From the NCBI GenBank assembly GCA_947631625.1, contig CANRMA010000010.1, forward strand, positions 1 to 64,000: 64,000 nucleotides of DNA, in the 5' to 3' direction. Below are positions 51,829-61,587 of the stretch, piece by piece. The stretch comes from an uncultured Lachnospiraceae bacterium. Lineage in GTDB: Bacteria > Bacillota > Clostridia > Lachnospirales > Lachnospiraceae. Both the position numbers and the translations under genes were made by a program. The notes beneath the pieces were generated by a model that was not told where the DNA came from, did no database searches, and saw only the letters and a list, made by a program, of their open reading frames with translations. The first letter of the stretch is position 1. Every line of letters starts with the position of its first letter.

Positions 51829-52155
51829 TTATGAGAAAAGATCAAAATTTCCCACTCCTTTAAGCAGCACTTTCCCGTCCGGCTCTTTTGAAGCTTTTCC
51901 GTTATTATTTCTGTTGCGGCCGCCGTCTCCGCCGTATTCATTATTACCCTTTTCTTTGGCGTCAAACTTCTTATTGTGATTTTCCGTCTGATCTTTCTGA
52001 TTTACTTTTGTAACATGGTTCTCAACTATCTTTGTAAACTGATTTCCGACGTTAGCCTGATCCACCAAGCCCTTATTGTCCTCATTCTGTTTAATGGGCG
52101 AATAATCCTGCGCTCTGGTTATCTGACCCTGTAATTCGATCTGTCCTATTGCCAT
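51829..52155 (-). CDS. Small hydrophilic protein of motility region
   Basis: Starting at ATG 52155 (MAIGQIELQGQI), the 108-residue product is hydrophilic, rich in N, K, Q and G, and has no membrane segment. The GQI...QNEDNKGLVDQ part resembles small proteins I have seen next to fapA/sigD in Lachnospiraceae, but I know no function. The start at GTG 52167 is an alternative. It lies 23 bases behind the FapA-family gene. Confidence 0.55.
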   Translation of the reverse strand: MAIGQIELQGQITRAQDYSPIKQNEDNKGLVDQANVGNQFTKIVENHVTKVNQKDQTENHNKKFDAKEKGNNEYGGDGGRNRNNNGKASKEPDGKVLLKGVGNFDLFS

Positions 52156-52178
52156 ACCGACGATCACACCTTTCTACA

Positions 52179-53768
52179 CTAAATACCGGTAAGTTTTACA
52201 TCTCCCTGAGACTTTATGAAACGGCAGTACTGCGCCTCTTTCTGCACCGTCATCGACGCGCCGCCTATTGATATCACGGTTCCCGGATATACGGACTCCC
52301 TGACTACAACGCTTGCGCCGTCCCTGCTTCTGGACTGGCCAAGCAGAGCATCCAACTGCGCATTGTAATTCTTTATAAGCTCTGTCTTTGTCTTTATGGC
52401 GGCTGCAAGCTTCTGAACATGTTGGATCTGCTCGGGCGTCATTTTAATACCCTTGGCCATTTTCTGCTTTGCGTCCGTTAATACGCCATACGCTTCTTTC
52501 AGCGCCGCATTCTCTGAATCTATGAGTTTCTGCAGTTCCTGCGCCTTTGCGTTTAACCTGGGATCAGTCCCGACTTCAACGACCGTGTCGGCTCCCATCG
52601 CGGAACCTAATGTTTTTACATTTATGCTTTTGACCGCGCTGACCCTGCCGCCGATAATAAACCCTCTCTTACCGTCAACATTTATCTCCGTTCCCGCCGA
52701 TACCTGACTGTGCAGGATCGAATCGGAAGCGACATAACCTTTGGCCTGCGCATTAACGTTTTCAAGGAACTTGGAAATTATGTTTTCCTCGGCCTTAAGC
52801 GCGCCTCTGCCCATTCCGTTCATTCCGCGGGCTATTATTATATTGTTGCCCGCCTCAAGCAAAGCGCCTTCCACCACTCCTTTCACCACTATGTTTCCCT
52901 TGGCTTTTACCTGAAAATTAGTGCACACGTTGCCGTTTACCTGCACACTGCCTTCACATTCTATATTTCCCGTGGAATTGTCCACATTCTCAACTACAAG
53001 CACATCCGAAACAAAAACGGTATCTTCGATAAGTTCAACGTGTCCGTTGACCATAGAAGTCAACGTAAGCCCGTCCTCGGATATTTCTATATTATTTCCG
53101 TATTTAAGCTTGGCCTGCCTTACATCTGCCGGCTTCAGTCTTCCGCCGACAAGATTCATGCCATACTTACCCTCAACTGCGGGAATAAGTCTGGCCAACA
53201 CGTCGCCTTTGTTACAGTGCTGTATCACATTCAGCTGAAAAAAGTCAACGCTTCCGTCTTCCTTAAGCGTAGGCTTGGCTTTTCTGTCCGTATTAAAAAA
53301 ATATTCTATCCTAGCGTCGCTGCCCTGCACCGGCTCCGTGCCTTCCGCAACAAGTATGTCTTCACAATAATTTCTTTTTGCAAAAAACGCACCTATATTG
53401 TCCTGCCTGATCCCATGCTGTATTCCTTTTGCAGTCAGATCCTTTATAAGTTCCTGCGGAGTCATTTCTTCCCCGCCGACGGAAGGCGCATAAAACCTCA
53501 CATAAGCATGCATATAATCCTTCGTGAGCGTAAATTTATAGCACTCCCGCTCTTTCAATGTCTGCCTGTTCTCCAAAAGCACCGTTTTTTCCTTATCTTC
53601 CATGGTCTCTATGGCTTTATACAGCACATTTTTATCATAAATGATATCTTTAAGAGCCAGATATTCCGTAACATCTGTTATTTCAACAGGCTTACCGCCG
53701 TCCGTAGGCGGAATAAGCTTTAAAGAGGTCTTATCACTTTCATGTACAAGTCTAAAATATCCGTTCAT
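52179..53768 (-). CDS. FapA-family (DUF342) protein
   Basis: The 529-residue protein has the DUF342/FapA beta-helix in the middle (GSVQVNGNVCTNFQVKAKGNIVV), and a coiled-coil C-terminal part (about residues 400-480). DUF342 proteins are often encoded near flagellar or sporulation genes and are cytoplasmic polymers. It follows sigD by about 20 bases and so belongs to the motility operon. The function is not established. Confidence 0.8.
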   Translation of the reverse strand: MNGYFRLVHESDKTSLKLIPPTDGGKPVEITDVTEYLALKDIIYDKNVLYKAIETMEDKEKTVLLENRQTLKERECYKFTLTKDYMHAYVRFYAPSVGGEEMTPQELIKDLTAKGIQHGIRQDNIGAFFAKRNYCEDILVAEGTEPVQGSDARIEYFFNTDRKAKPTLKEDGSVDFFQLNVIQHCNKGDVLARLIPAVEGKYGMNLVGGRLKPADVRQAKLKYGNNIEISEDGLTLTSMVNGHVELIEDTVFVSDVLVVENVDNSTGNIECEGSVQVNGNVCTNFQVKAKGNIVVKGVVEGALLEAGNNIIIARGMNGMGRGALKAEENIISKFLENVNAQAKGYVASDSILHSQVSAGTEINVDGKRGFIIGGRVSAVKSINVKTLGSAMGADTVVEVGTDPRLNAKAQELQKLIDSENAALKEAYGVLTDAKQKMAKGIKMTPEQIQHVQKLAAAIKTKTELIKNYNAQLDALLGQSRSRDGASVVVRESVYPGTVISIGGASMTVQKEAQYCRFIKSQGDVKLTGI

Positions 53769-53788
53769 GTTTGCACCACGCCTGTAAT

Positions 53789-54571
53789 TTATTGTCTGTC
53801 CGTAAGTATGCCCATATAATTCCCCAGTTTTTCCCGCATTTTCTGCAAAGCTCTGGTATGCAGTTGGGAAATACGGGATTCCGAGACTTCCAGTATACTG
53901 CTTATCTCTTTCAAAGTCAGATCTTCATAATAATATAGTAAAATAACTTTCTTTTCTTTCTCTGTTAAAAGTTCCAATGATTGCGCGAGCATATTTTTAA
54001 GTTCATCACGCTCTATGACCTCTTCGGGGCCGTCAAACTGCGCGCTGTGTGTATGGCTGCTGTCATTGGGTATTTCGCTGCCCTGCTCCAAAAACTCGTT
54101 TAAAGATACAACATTTGTCACCTTCATCTGTGACTGCCAATCAATATATTCGTCGTTAGTAATACCGAGACTTCTTGCTATTTCCTCGTCAGTCGCGCTT
54201 CTTCCGTACTTAGTCTCTATCTCTCTGATCGCGGCGTCGATCCTCTTCTGTTTCTGCCTGATCGTTCTGGGAATCCAATCCATTTTCCTTATCTGGTCTA
54301 AAATAGCGCCTCGGATACGAAGGCTTGCATAAGTCTCGAATTTTACATCCTTAAGCGCATTAAATTTATCAATAGCATCAATTAGACCAAAGACTCCGTA
54401 GCTTACCAGATCCTCATATTCCACGTTATAGCCAAGATACATGCTCAGCCTTCCTGCCACCATCTTTACAAGCGGGGCATACTCCAATATGATCTTTTCT
54501 CTCACTTCGGTAGACCTGGTTTTTCCATATTCTTCCCAAAGTTTCTTTCTGCCTGCTTCGTCCATATTCAT
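53789..54571 (-). CDS. sigD: Sigma-28 family RNA polymerase sigma factor
   Basis: The 260-residue protein contains region 2 (YEDLVSYGVFGLIDAIDKF), the IRRT-type DWIPRTIRQKQKR segment of FliA/WhiG sigmas, and region 4 LTEKEKKVILLYYYEDLTLKEI. It directs late flagellar and chemotaxis genes. It lies after cheD and a small membrane protein, matching the B. subtilis order cheD-sigD. The start could be ATG 54565, two codons later. Confidence 0.93.
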   Translation of the reverse strand: MNMDEAGRKKLWEEYGKTRSTEVREKIILEYAPLVKMVAGRLSMYLGYNVEYEDLVSYGVFGLIDAIDKFNALKDVKFETYASLRIRGAILDQIRKMDWIPRTIRQKQKRIDAAIREIETKYGRSATDEEIARSLGITNDEYIDWQSQMKVTNVVSLNEFLEQGSEIPNDSSHTHSAQFDGPEEVIERDELKNMLAQSLELLTEKEKKVILLYYYEDLTLKEISSILEVSESRISQLHTRALQKMREKLGNYMGILTDRQ

Positions 54572-54599
54572 TCCCCATTATATATGACTATATATCAAG

Positions 54600-55031
54600 T
54601 CAGCTTTCTCTTCCTGCCGAAAGATCTGACAACCGGCCGGACCCATCTCCTTCTTCGTCCGGCTCTTTCTCTATTACTTCACCTTCATCCATACGCTCCT
54701 GTTCTATCTGCGCCTCGAAACGGTCAAGCATCCACTTGATGACTTCACCCAGGATATCAAAAAAGATCAACACACACAACAGCACTATAAGCATATCCCT
54801 AAGTTTATAGTGCGATACAAACATAAATATGCTCACGATCGAACCTGCAAGAAGCATTATAAAAGGCGGAATCAGTCTTCGCTTTTTGGCGCGCTGTTTC
54901 GCTCTTTCCTGCTCTAACTCGCGCTCCCTCTCCCTTTCCTTCTCTTCCTGCGCTCTATCCGTAATAAACTGCTCGTCGTCAGCATCCATATTCTGATCAG
55001 TCGTTTCCAATACCTGATTTTCCGTATCCAC
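54600..55031 (-). CDS. Small membrane protein between cheD and sigD
   Basis: Start GTG 55031 has GGAAGG seven bases upstream. The 143-residue protein has a highly charged N-terminal coiled coil (EEKERERERELEQERAKQR), two membrane helices (about residues 55-95) and an acidic tail. It lies within the che-sigD run. I know no family; a role in anchoring or regulating the motility proteins is a guess. Confidence 0.6.
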   Translation of the reverse strand: MDTENQVLETTDQNMDADDEQFITDRAQEEKERERERELEQERAKQRAKKRRLIPPFIMLLAGSIVSIFMFVSHYKLRDMLIVLLCVLIFFDILGEVIKWMLDRFEAQIEQERMDEGEVIEKEPDEEGDGSGRLSDLSAGRES

Positions 55032-55064
55032 TTCTTTACCTTCCGTCCATAACAAATAAAAGAA

Positions 55065-55553
55065 TTATATCTTTGTCTCCGGTTTTCCAACCGCGCGTAT
55101 CACAAAGTCTCCGGTTTCCGGATAAAAAATTACCGTCCTACCGTAATTTTTTCCTGTATCTTCTGCTAAAATAGGTATCTTAAGCTCGGCAAGCTTTTTC
55201 TTGGTTGCCTCAACATTTCTTTCACCTACCCGGGTAGCTTCAGAATTTCCTCCCTGAAAAGAGAACATCTGCGCTCCTCCCGCTATTTTTGCTACAAGCC
55301 TCGTTCTGCTTGCTCCTTTTGCCACGATCCGCTTTACCAGCTCCTCAATGCCGGTATCGGCAAATTTGGGTATGTTTGAATTATTTTTAATTGCCTTACT
55401 GTCCGGAAGCATTATATGCGCCAGTCCGCCGATCTTGGTCATAGGATCCCTTATCGCTATTCCCACACACGATCCCAACCCCAACGTGGTAATTCCGTCA
55501 GGGCTAACACATATATTTAAGTCGGCCATCCCGACCTTTATCACTTCAGCCAT
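55065..55553 (-). CDS. cheD: Chemoreceptor glutamine deamidase CheD
   Basis: This 162-residue protein has the catalytic cysteine in TLGLGSCVGIAIRD and the histidine in GGLAHIMLPDS, the marks of CheD. It deamidates chemoreceptors and interacts with CheC. It lies behind cheC as in B. subtilis. Confidence 0.95.
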   Translation of the reverse strand: MAEVIKVGMADLNICVSPDGITTLGLGSCVGIAIRDPMTKIGGLAHIMLPDSKAIKNNSNIPKFADTGIEELVKRIVAKGASRTRLVAKIAGGAQMFSFQGGNSEATRVGERNVEATKKKLAELKIPILAEDTGKNYGRTVIFYPETGDFVIRAVGKPETKI

Positions 55554-55579
55554 ATCTACGAATCCCCACCTTCACTGAA

Positions 55580-56200
55580 TCACATATTTCCCATACCTAA
55601 TGCCGCCAATATCTTACCGTAAGAATCCATATCAGGCATCAAAATAAAATATCCGTCAATAGATATTTCGTCAAAAAACTGATTCTGGATCAAGAGCATC
55701 TTATCGCCCATCTCGCCAAACTGTATAGCCGGGACGCTCATAATCGCTCCTGCCATATCCACAGTAATATCAGGTATGGAAGGATAAATGACCAGATTGG
55801 TCAATGCAGAGAGGGAGTTTAAATATGCTCCCGTAATAATATTTCCGACTTCTTTTAAGGCCGAAAATTCCATTTCCGTAAAATCGTCGCCCTCCATCGG
55901 CATTCCCATAAGCTTGGAAACAAGAAATCTCGCGGCGTTTTTCTCAAGAAGGAACATAATGCTTCCGGTTATATCGCCTTCCACTCCAAGGTATATACCC
56001 GCCATTACCTGTTCTTCGCCGCCCATTGCCTCGCCCACATCTTTAAATTCAAGCAGTGCAACCTTGGGAACCGACATATCTACTTTGCACTGAAGCATCT
56101 GCGCCAGAGCCGTAGTGGCATTGCCGGCGCCGATGTTTCCGATCTCTCTCAATATATCAAAATATTCCTGACTAATAGAGTCTACGCTCATTTCGCTCAC
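55580..56200 (-). CDS. cheC: CheY-P phosphatase CheC
   Basis: Start GTG 56200 has AGGAGG seven bases before it. The 206-residue protein has two phosphatase motifs of the form E-I-G-N-I-G-x-G-N (DILREIGNIGAGNATTAL) and E-V-G-N-I-I-T-G (ALKEVGNIITGAYL). CheC removes phosphate from CheY with help from CheD. No cheY is visible in the window. Confidence 0.94.
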   Translation of the reverse strand: MSEMSVDSISQEYFDILREIGNIGAGNATTALAQMLQCKVDMSVPKVALLEFKDVGEAMGGEEQVMAGIYLGVEGDITGSIMFLLEKNAARFLVSKLMGMPMEGDDFTEMEFSALKEVGNIITGAYLNSLSALTNLVIYPSIPDITVDMAGAIMSVPAIQFGEMGDKMLLIQNQFFDEISIDGYFILMPDMDSYGKILAALGMGNM

Positions 56201-56211
56201 AAGTTATCCTC

Positions 56212-56664
56212 CTATGAATTTTCAGGTACCACCATATTTAAGTCCAAAAGAGAAATAAGTCCGTCATGACATTTGCCTACGCCAAATATAAAATTGCCTT
56301 TTTCATCTTTAGTCTCATAGGATACCTTTTCTATCTGGTCATTTTCCAGAGTGACCACCTCTTTTACTTCGTCAACGATAATTCCGATATAGCCCTGCTG
56401 ATCCAGCTTTATTATTATTATACGCGTTGACTTGGTAAATTCATCCTCGGGAAGTCCCATCTTAAGACGAATGCTCATTACCGGAACAACTTCACCGCGC
56501 AGATTGATCACGCCCTTTAAATAAGGATCTACTTTGGGCACCCTTGTTATATGCTGCATTCTTACTATGTTATCTATATATTTGATATTGATCCCATACT
56601 GTTCGTCACCCAGATTTATCACTATGAACTGAGTTGTTTCCGAAGTGCCTTTTAATTCTTCCAT
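56212..56664 (-). CDS. cheW: Chemotaxis adaptor CheW
   Basis: The ATG at 56664 has GGAGG eight bases upstream; earlier ATGs at 56706 and 56673 do not. The 150-residue beta-barrel protein has FIVINLGDEQYGINI and VINLRGEVVPVMSIR, the CheW signature. It couples receptors to CheA. Confidence 0.95.
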   Translation of the reverse strand: MEELKGTSETTQFIVINLGDEQYGINIKYIDNIVRMQHITRVPKVDPYLKGVINLRGEVVPVMSIRLKMGLPEDEFTKSTRIIIIKLDQQGYIGIIVDEVKEVVTLENDQIEKVSYETKDEKGNFIFGVGKCHDGLISLLDLNMVVPENS

Positions 56665-56683
56665 TCTGCTCATCCTCCTTTGC

Positions 56684-58834
56684 TTAAATGAGTGAGTTGG
56701 CATCAAGTATCAGTGCCACTTCACCATCACCAAGAATAGTTGCGCCGCTTATGATCTTGCATTTGTTTATATATTTACCCATAGATTTGATAACGATCTC
56801 CTGCTGTCCTATAAGTTCATCAACAACAAGGCCTGCAAGCTTATCGCCCTTCTTAACAATAACAACCACAAGATTTTCTTCGGGATCTTTTTCACTGGTA
56901 ATATCCAGGATTTCGCTCAGTCTGATAACGGGAACCACTACCCCTCTAAGCTGTATGACTTCTTTATTCTGTACCAGTTTTACGTCACTGGGTGAAATAT
57001 CCTCCAAAGTCTGGATCGAGCCGAGTGATATCGCATATTTTTCTCCGCCGACAACAACCATGAGCGCCTGAATGATAGCAAGGGTAAGCGGAAGTCTGAT
57101 TATCCATGTACTTCCTTCTCCAAGCCTGCTCTTAACTTCAATTTCGCCGCTTAAGGCTTCTATCTTAGACTTAACAACATCCAGTCCGACGCCTCTTCCC
57201 GATATATCGGACACGGTCTTGGCTGTAGAAAAGCCTGCGTTAAACAGTAGATCGATTATCTCTTTTTCGTTCATGTTATCAGCCTGTTCCTGAGTGATAA
57301 CACCACGCTCTATAGCCTTGGCCTTAACGGCTTCGGTATCGATACCGTTACCGTCATCCCTTACCTCTATAACAACGTTATTACCGTCCTGATATGCATC
57401 AAGGAAGATCGAACCTACCTCCGGCTTTCCTCTCTCCTTACGCACTTCGGCAGATTCAAGTCCATGGTCTGCGGAATTACGCAGCAGGTGCATAAGAGGA
57501 TCGCCGATCTCATCCACAACGGTACGGTCAAGTTCCGTTTCCTCACCTGACATATACAATTCCATTTTTTTGTTAAGCTTCTTGGATATATCACGGATCA
57601 TTCTCGGGAACTTGGTAACGATACTCTCAATGGGCACCATTCGCACCTTCATGACCGACTCATGCAGTAATGTCGTAACGCTCTCGAGATATTCTATCTG
57701 CTCATTAACTTCACTTGTGGCTCCGCCTTCCGAACTGGTTGACGCAGAAACCAGGGAGTTCTTTGCTATGATAAGCTCGCTTACCAGATTCATCAGAGTA
57801 TCAAGTTTCTCTATATCGACCCTGACTGTTCTGTTGACAACAGGTTTGCCCGACGCAGGTTTCTTTTCTACCTTATTGTCGGCAGGCGCTGACTGTGCCG
57901 CCACAGACGTCTTGGCAGCCGCTGTTCCGGCCGGTTTGGTTTCAACCGCCGTTTCCTTTGCGTGAGCTTCTTTTTCATCAGCCGTTTCTGAAGCCGGCCT
58001 TGCTTCTTCTTTATTTTCATCCGAAGGCACGGCCCTGTCAAAGTCATATACTCCGCCTTCCACGGATTCTATCTCGGAAACGTTCCGCGCCGCCGCAAGT
58101 ATGGCGTCAAGCTCCGCATCCGTAGCAACTATTAGGCTGAAATCAAGTTCAAACTTTTCATCCTCTATATCCTGCGCTGACGGATTGGAATAAACGATCT
58201 CGCCGATCTCCTCAACCGCCTTAAATACAAGGAAAGCTCTTGCCGCCTTAAGTATGCAGGACTCCTGAACCGTAACGGTAAGTCCGTATACTTTTTTACC
58301 CTGTTCAAGCGCTTCCGAAAGCGCCGCCGCCTCGGTATCCTTAAGCACGCATCTCTGCCACTTGGGCACATCGTCACTGCCGCTTTCGCTGACGGAGCTT
58401 TCGGACTGTTTGGTTTCCTCTTTGGCGGGTTCCGCTTCATCTCCGCCTCCTCCGCCATTCAATATATCATTGAGCTGCTTGATAAGAGGTTCATTATCAT
58501 TAGTACCCTCATCGGCGCTCTCCCTTATGTTGGAATTATATTCTTCAAGAGCATCAAGGCACTGAAACAATATATCTATCATATTGGCCTTGACCTTAAT
58601 GTTTCCGTTACGCACCTCAGAGAACACGTTCTCCATATCATGGGTAAGATTCTGCATTCTCTTATATCCCATGGTGCCCGCCATACCCTTAAGGGAATGG
58701 GCCGCGCGGAAAATCTCATTGATGGTATCCATATTGTCCGGTTCCTGTTCCAATGAGAGAATCTGCGTATTCAGATTCTGTAAATGTTCACTTGTTTCAT
58801 CAAGGAAAATTTCCAAATACTGGCTTACATCCAT
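56684..58834 (-). CDS. cheA: Chemotaxis histidine kinase CheA
   Basis: The 716-residue kinase has the P1 domain with H46 in RAAHSLKGMAG, an acidic linker, a dimerisation domain, the kinase core with NSADHGLE and DDGNGID, and a CheW-like C-terminus. It phosphorylates CheY and CheB. It lies between cheB and cheW. Its first-phosphorylation site region fits the family. Confidence 0.96.
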   Translation of the reverse strand: MDVSQYLEIFLDETSEHLQNLNTQILSLEQEPDNMDTINEIFRAAHSLKGMAGTMGYKRMQNLTHDMENVFSEVRNGNIKVKANMIDILFQCLDALEEYNSNIRESADEGTNDNEPLIKQLNDILNGGGGGDEAEPAKEETKQSESSVSESGSDDVPKWQRCVLKDTEAAALSEALEQGKKVYGLTVTVQESCILKAARAFLVFKAVEEIGEIVYSNPSAQDIEDEKFELDFSLIVATDAELDAILAAARNVSEIESVEGGVYDFDRAVPSDENKEEARPASETADEKEAHAKETAVETKPAGTAAAKTSVAAQSAPADNKVEKKPASGKPVVNRTVRVDIEKLDTLMNLVSELIIAKNSLVSASTSSEGGATSEVNEQIEYLESVTTLLHESVMKVRMVPIESIVTKFPRMIRDISKKLNKKMELYMSGEETELDRTVVDEIGDPLMHLLRNSADHGLESAEVRKERGKPEVGSIFLDAYQDGNNVVIEVRDDGNGIDTEAVKAKAIERGVITQEQADNMNEKEIIDLLFNAGFSTAKTVSDISGRGVGLDVVKSKIEALSGEIEVKSRLGEGSTWIIRLPLTLAIIQALMVVVGGEKYAISLGSIQTLEDISPSDVKLVQNKEVIQLRGVVVPVIRLSEILDITSEKDPEENLVVVIVKKGDKLAGLVVDELIGQQEIVIKSMGKYINKCKIISGATILGDGEVALILDANSLI

Positions 58835-58835
58835 A

Positions 58836-59903
58836 TTATTTTACCCCCACGTTCGTTATAATCTCCTGCGCAATCTGTTCAAGCGGCACTATCTGATCCG
58901 CAAGCCCCGCGTTGACAACGCTTCTTGGCATACCATAGACCGCGCATGTACTTGCTTCCTGCGCAATAACATGCAGTTTCTTTTTCTCTTTAAGATTTGT
59001 GATCCCTTTAGTACCGTCGGCGCCCATTCCCGTCATTACCACACATACAACTTCGTCATACTTGCTGTTGGCCAAAGATTCATACATATAGTTGGCACAG
59101 GGTTTTACTCCTTCACGGTTAGGCTCATCCGAGTAATGAACACTGTATTTGCTTGACATTGTCAATATATTAAGATGCTTTCCGCCTCTTGCGATATAAA
59201 CAGTGCCCTCTTCCAGCACATCACCCTCTTCCGCTTCCTTTACACGCACCTTACTGAGCGAATCCAACCTTTCAGCCAAAGAAGCCGTAAAACCTACCGG
59301 CATATGCTGTACGATCACGACCGGAGCTTTAAGATTGGCGGGCAGTTTGGGAACAACGGACTGCAGCGCCTTAGGACCGCCTGTAGAACTTGCCAGCGCC
59401 ACGATCTTTCTGCCTGAAACCGGAACCGTGCTTTTCCTCGCCGGATTTACTGTCGGCGCGGCAACGGACCTTTCCCTGGGCGGCTCCTTACGGAACATAT
59501 TCAGTCCGGAATCCGCAACCGCCGCCAGAATATCCAACATCCTGGTCTTAAACGCCCCGTCGCGGCAATCCATGGCATTCCCCGGTTTATGTATAAAATC
59601 CAACGCTCCCAGTTCCAAAGCATCCAGAGTGATCTTGGCGCCTTCCATAGTATCCGTGCTTGCCATCATAACCTTAGCCGGGATATTACGCTTATGTAAT
59701 TCTTCAAGCAGTTCCAGACCGTTCATCCGCGGCATGTTCACATCCAGGACAACCGCGTCATAGGTTTTGGATGACAACAGATTTAGCGCCTCAAGGCCGT
59801 TAGCCGCACGATCTTCTACATGGAATCTATCATCGCTTTCTATTATATCACAAAGCACCCTTCTCATGAGTGCAGAGTCATCAACTACGAGAATATTTTT
59901 CAT
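58836..59903 (-). CDS. cheB: Chemotaxis methylesterase CheB
   Basis: The 355-residue protein has a receiver domain with D54 (YDAVVLDVNMPRM) and a methylesterase domain with the catalytic serine in LASSTGGPKAL, histidine in IVQHMPVGFT and aspartate in GMGADGTKG. It removes methyl groups from receptors. It ends one base before cheA. GGAGGAA precedes the start. Confidence 0.96.
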   Translation of the reverse strand: MKNILVVDDSALMRRVLCDIIESDDRFHVEDRAANGLEALNLLSSKTYDAVVLDVNMPRMNGLELLEELHKRNIPAKVMMASTDTMEGAKITLDALELGALDFIHKPGNAMDCRDGAFKTRMLDILAAVADSGLNMFRKEPPRERSVAAPTVNPARKSTVPVSGRKIVALASSTGGPKALQSVVPKLPANLKAPVVIVQHMPVGFTASLAERLDSLSKVRVKEAEEGDVLEEGTVYIARGGKHLNILTMSSKYSVHYSDEPNREGVKPCANYMYESLANSKYDEVVCVVMTGMGADGTKGITNLKEKKKLHVIAQEASTCAVYGMPRSVVNAGLADQIVPLEQIAQEIITNVGVK

Positions 59904-59905
59904 TT

Positions 59906-60661
59906 TTATTCCTCCAAATAATCGATTTCCACATTTCTCTGCTTTTGAATAGTCTTGCGCTCCTCGTCAAATATGTACTTAATAATATCTTCCCTGTTAT
60001 CGTCATCCATATGGATGTACTGCACCCTGTGCTCATAAATACCGGGCCTGTTCTCCACTTCCTTTACACTCAATACTTTTCCGAATACTTTAAATTCCTT
60101 GGCTTCACCTGATACCCACAGGTTGTATTTGCATAAGATAACGCTGTCTTTTTCATATGCGTAATTGGCAACAAATCTGAGACCGCCGCCGCTTATATCC
60201 ACGATCACGCTGCTGTGCAGAGGAAGCTCCGGCATAAGAGCATCCGGATCATTCTCTACCGCCCGGACCTCCCTTTCTTCAAGCGTCCTGGAATTCATCT
60301 CAAGCGCGCAACTGAATCTGTAATATTCACGTCTCTGATATTTGCGCAGATTACTGGTAAGATCCATAAGCACGGAAAAAACATTGTTATTTCTGTAACG
60401 ATCCACGACTCTCGCGTAACACTGGTAAAGGCCGCCCGGCGTATAAAAAAACAGGTTATACTCGCCGTCTACCGGCAGAAGGACCAACTTAGTCTTCTCA
60501 AAAGGCATGGAGACCTCTATCCTGTCATCTGATATAATATCTATAACCTGACTGTCATAAGTCTTTTTTACGCCGTTTTCCTCTTCTTCTTTCATTCTTA
60601 CTATTCTCTGCATCTGAAGCCTGTTCCCCGGCTCAATGTATTTAGAAAGTACATAATCCAT
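59906..60661 (-). CDS. PilZ-domain flagellar brake protein (YcgR-like)
   Basis: Start ATG 60661 has GGGGGG six bases upstream. The 251-residue protein has a YcgR-type N-terminal domain and a PilZ domain with the c-di-GMP-binding motifs RREYYR (RxxxR-like) and DISGGGLRF. YcgR proteins slow flagellar rotation when c-di-GMP is high. It lies between flhG and cheB. Confidence 0.88.
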   Translation of the reverse strand: MDYVLSKYIEPGNRLQMQRIVRMKEEEENGVKKTYDSQVIDIISDDRIEVSMPFEKTKLVLLPVDGEYNLFFYTPGGLYQCYARVVDRYRNNNVFSVLMDLTSNLRKYQRREYYRFSCALEMNSRTLEEREVRAVENDPDALMPELPLHSSVIVDISGGGLRFVANYAYEKDSVILCKYNLWVSGEAKEFKVFGKVLSVKEVENRPGIYEHRVQYIHMDDDNREDIIKYIFDEERKTIQKQRNVEIDYLEE

Positions 60662-60694
60662 ATTATCCCCCCTGATCTTACGGATAACCATCTG

Positions 60695-61570
60695 TTATCT
60701 TTTTGATATAATATGTGAAAAAAATGCCGCCATACCACGTTTTTCAAGATTTTTATTCAATTCTTTATTCATAAGTTTTGCCGCAAGCATCTCATACGCC
60801 TGCGCAGACTTACTTTCAGGATTCTGGATCGATACCGGCATCTGCTGCATGACGGCCTTTGAAAGCTGTACATCCTGGGGCACCATGCCAAGATATGTTA
60901 TCGGCATTTTAAGATATCTGGCGACCACTGTGTCCAGTTTTTCAAACAGATCCCTTCCTTCCTGCCCGCAGGTTACTTTATTGGCGATCACCTTGATCTG
61001 CGAAGCCCCGGCCGAATATCTCGGATGTCTGTTAAGAGCCTTAAGCAGCGAATAAGAGTCGGTTATTGAAGTAGGCTCGGGAGTGGTAACAAGCAGTATC
61101 TCGCCGCCCGCTACAAGGAACTCCAGAACCGCATCGGAAATTCCCGCTCCGGTATCCACTATTATAATATCCGCCATCTCGTCAAGCTGCGCAAGATTTT
61201 TTATAATATATGTCAGATAATCAATGCTTAAATCAGACATACCCGCAATGCCCGAACCGCCCGATATAAAACCCACATCCATAGGCCCCCAGGTGATTAT
61301 ATCCTTAATGTTCTTACCCTGATAAATAAGATCATACAAGTTATGCCTTGGAACCGCCCCAAACATGATCTCTATATTTGCAAGTCCGAAATCCGCGTCC
61401 AATATTATGACACGCTGCCCCATTTTTTTAAATTGAATCGCGAGATTAATTGCCGTATTTGATTTACCGACCCCACCCTTTCCACTGGTCACGGTAATGA
61501 CTCTTGCCAAAGGGCGCTGAGACCGGCTGCTTGCTTTTATTATATTTCTAAGTTGTTCAGCCTGATCCAT
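60695..61570 (-). CDS. flhG: Flagellar number regulator FlhG (MinD-like ATPase)
   Basis: The start at 61570 (MDQAEQLRNIIK) is favoured over TTG 61591. The 291-residue protein has the deviant Walker A SGKGGVGKSN, ILDADFGLANIE and IVDTGAG motifs, and ends in a short basic segment. FlhG stimulates FlhF GTPase and limits flagellum number. It lies behind flhF. Confidence 0.94.
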   Translation of the reverse strand: MDQAEQLRNIIKASSRSQRPLARVITVTSGKGGVGKSNTAINLAIQFKKMGQRVIILDADFGLANIEIMFGAVPRHNLYDLIYQGKNIKDIITWGPMDVGFISGGSGIAGMSDLSIDYLTYIIKNLAQLDEMADIIIVDTGAGISDAVLEFLVAGGEILLVTTPEPTSITDSYSLLKALNRHPRYSAGASQIKVIANKVTCGQEGRDLFEKLDTVVARYLKMPITYLGMVPQDVQLSKAVMQQMPVSIQNPESKSAQAYEMLAAKLMNKELNKNLEKRGMAAFFSHIISKR

Positions 61571-61587
61571 TCTCTCCCGCTCCCTTC

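Noticed and set aside
52710-53723. 337-codon plus-strand frame opposite the FapA-family gene
   Set aside because: It is antisense to a well-supported gene, has no ribosome binding site, and its hydrophobic product matches nothing I know.
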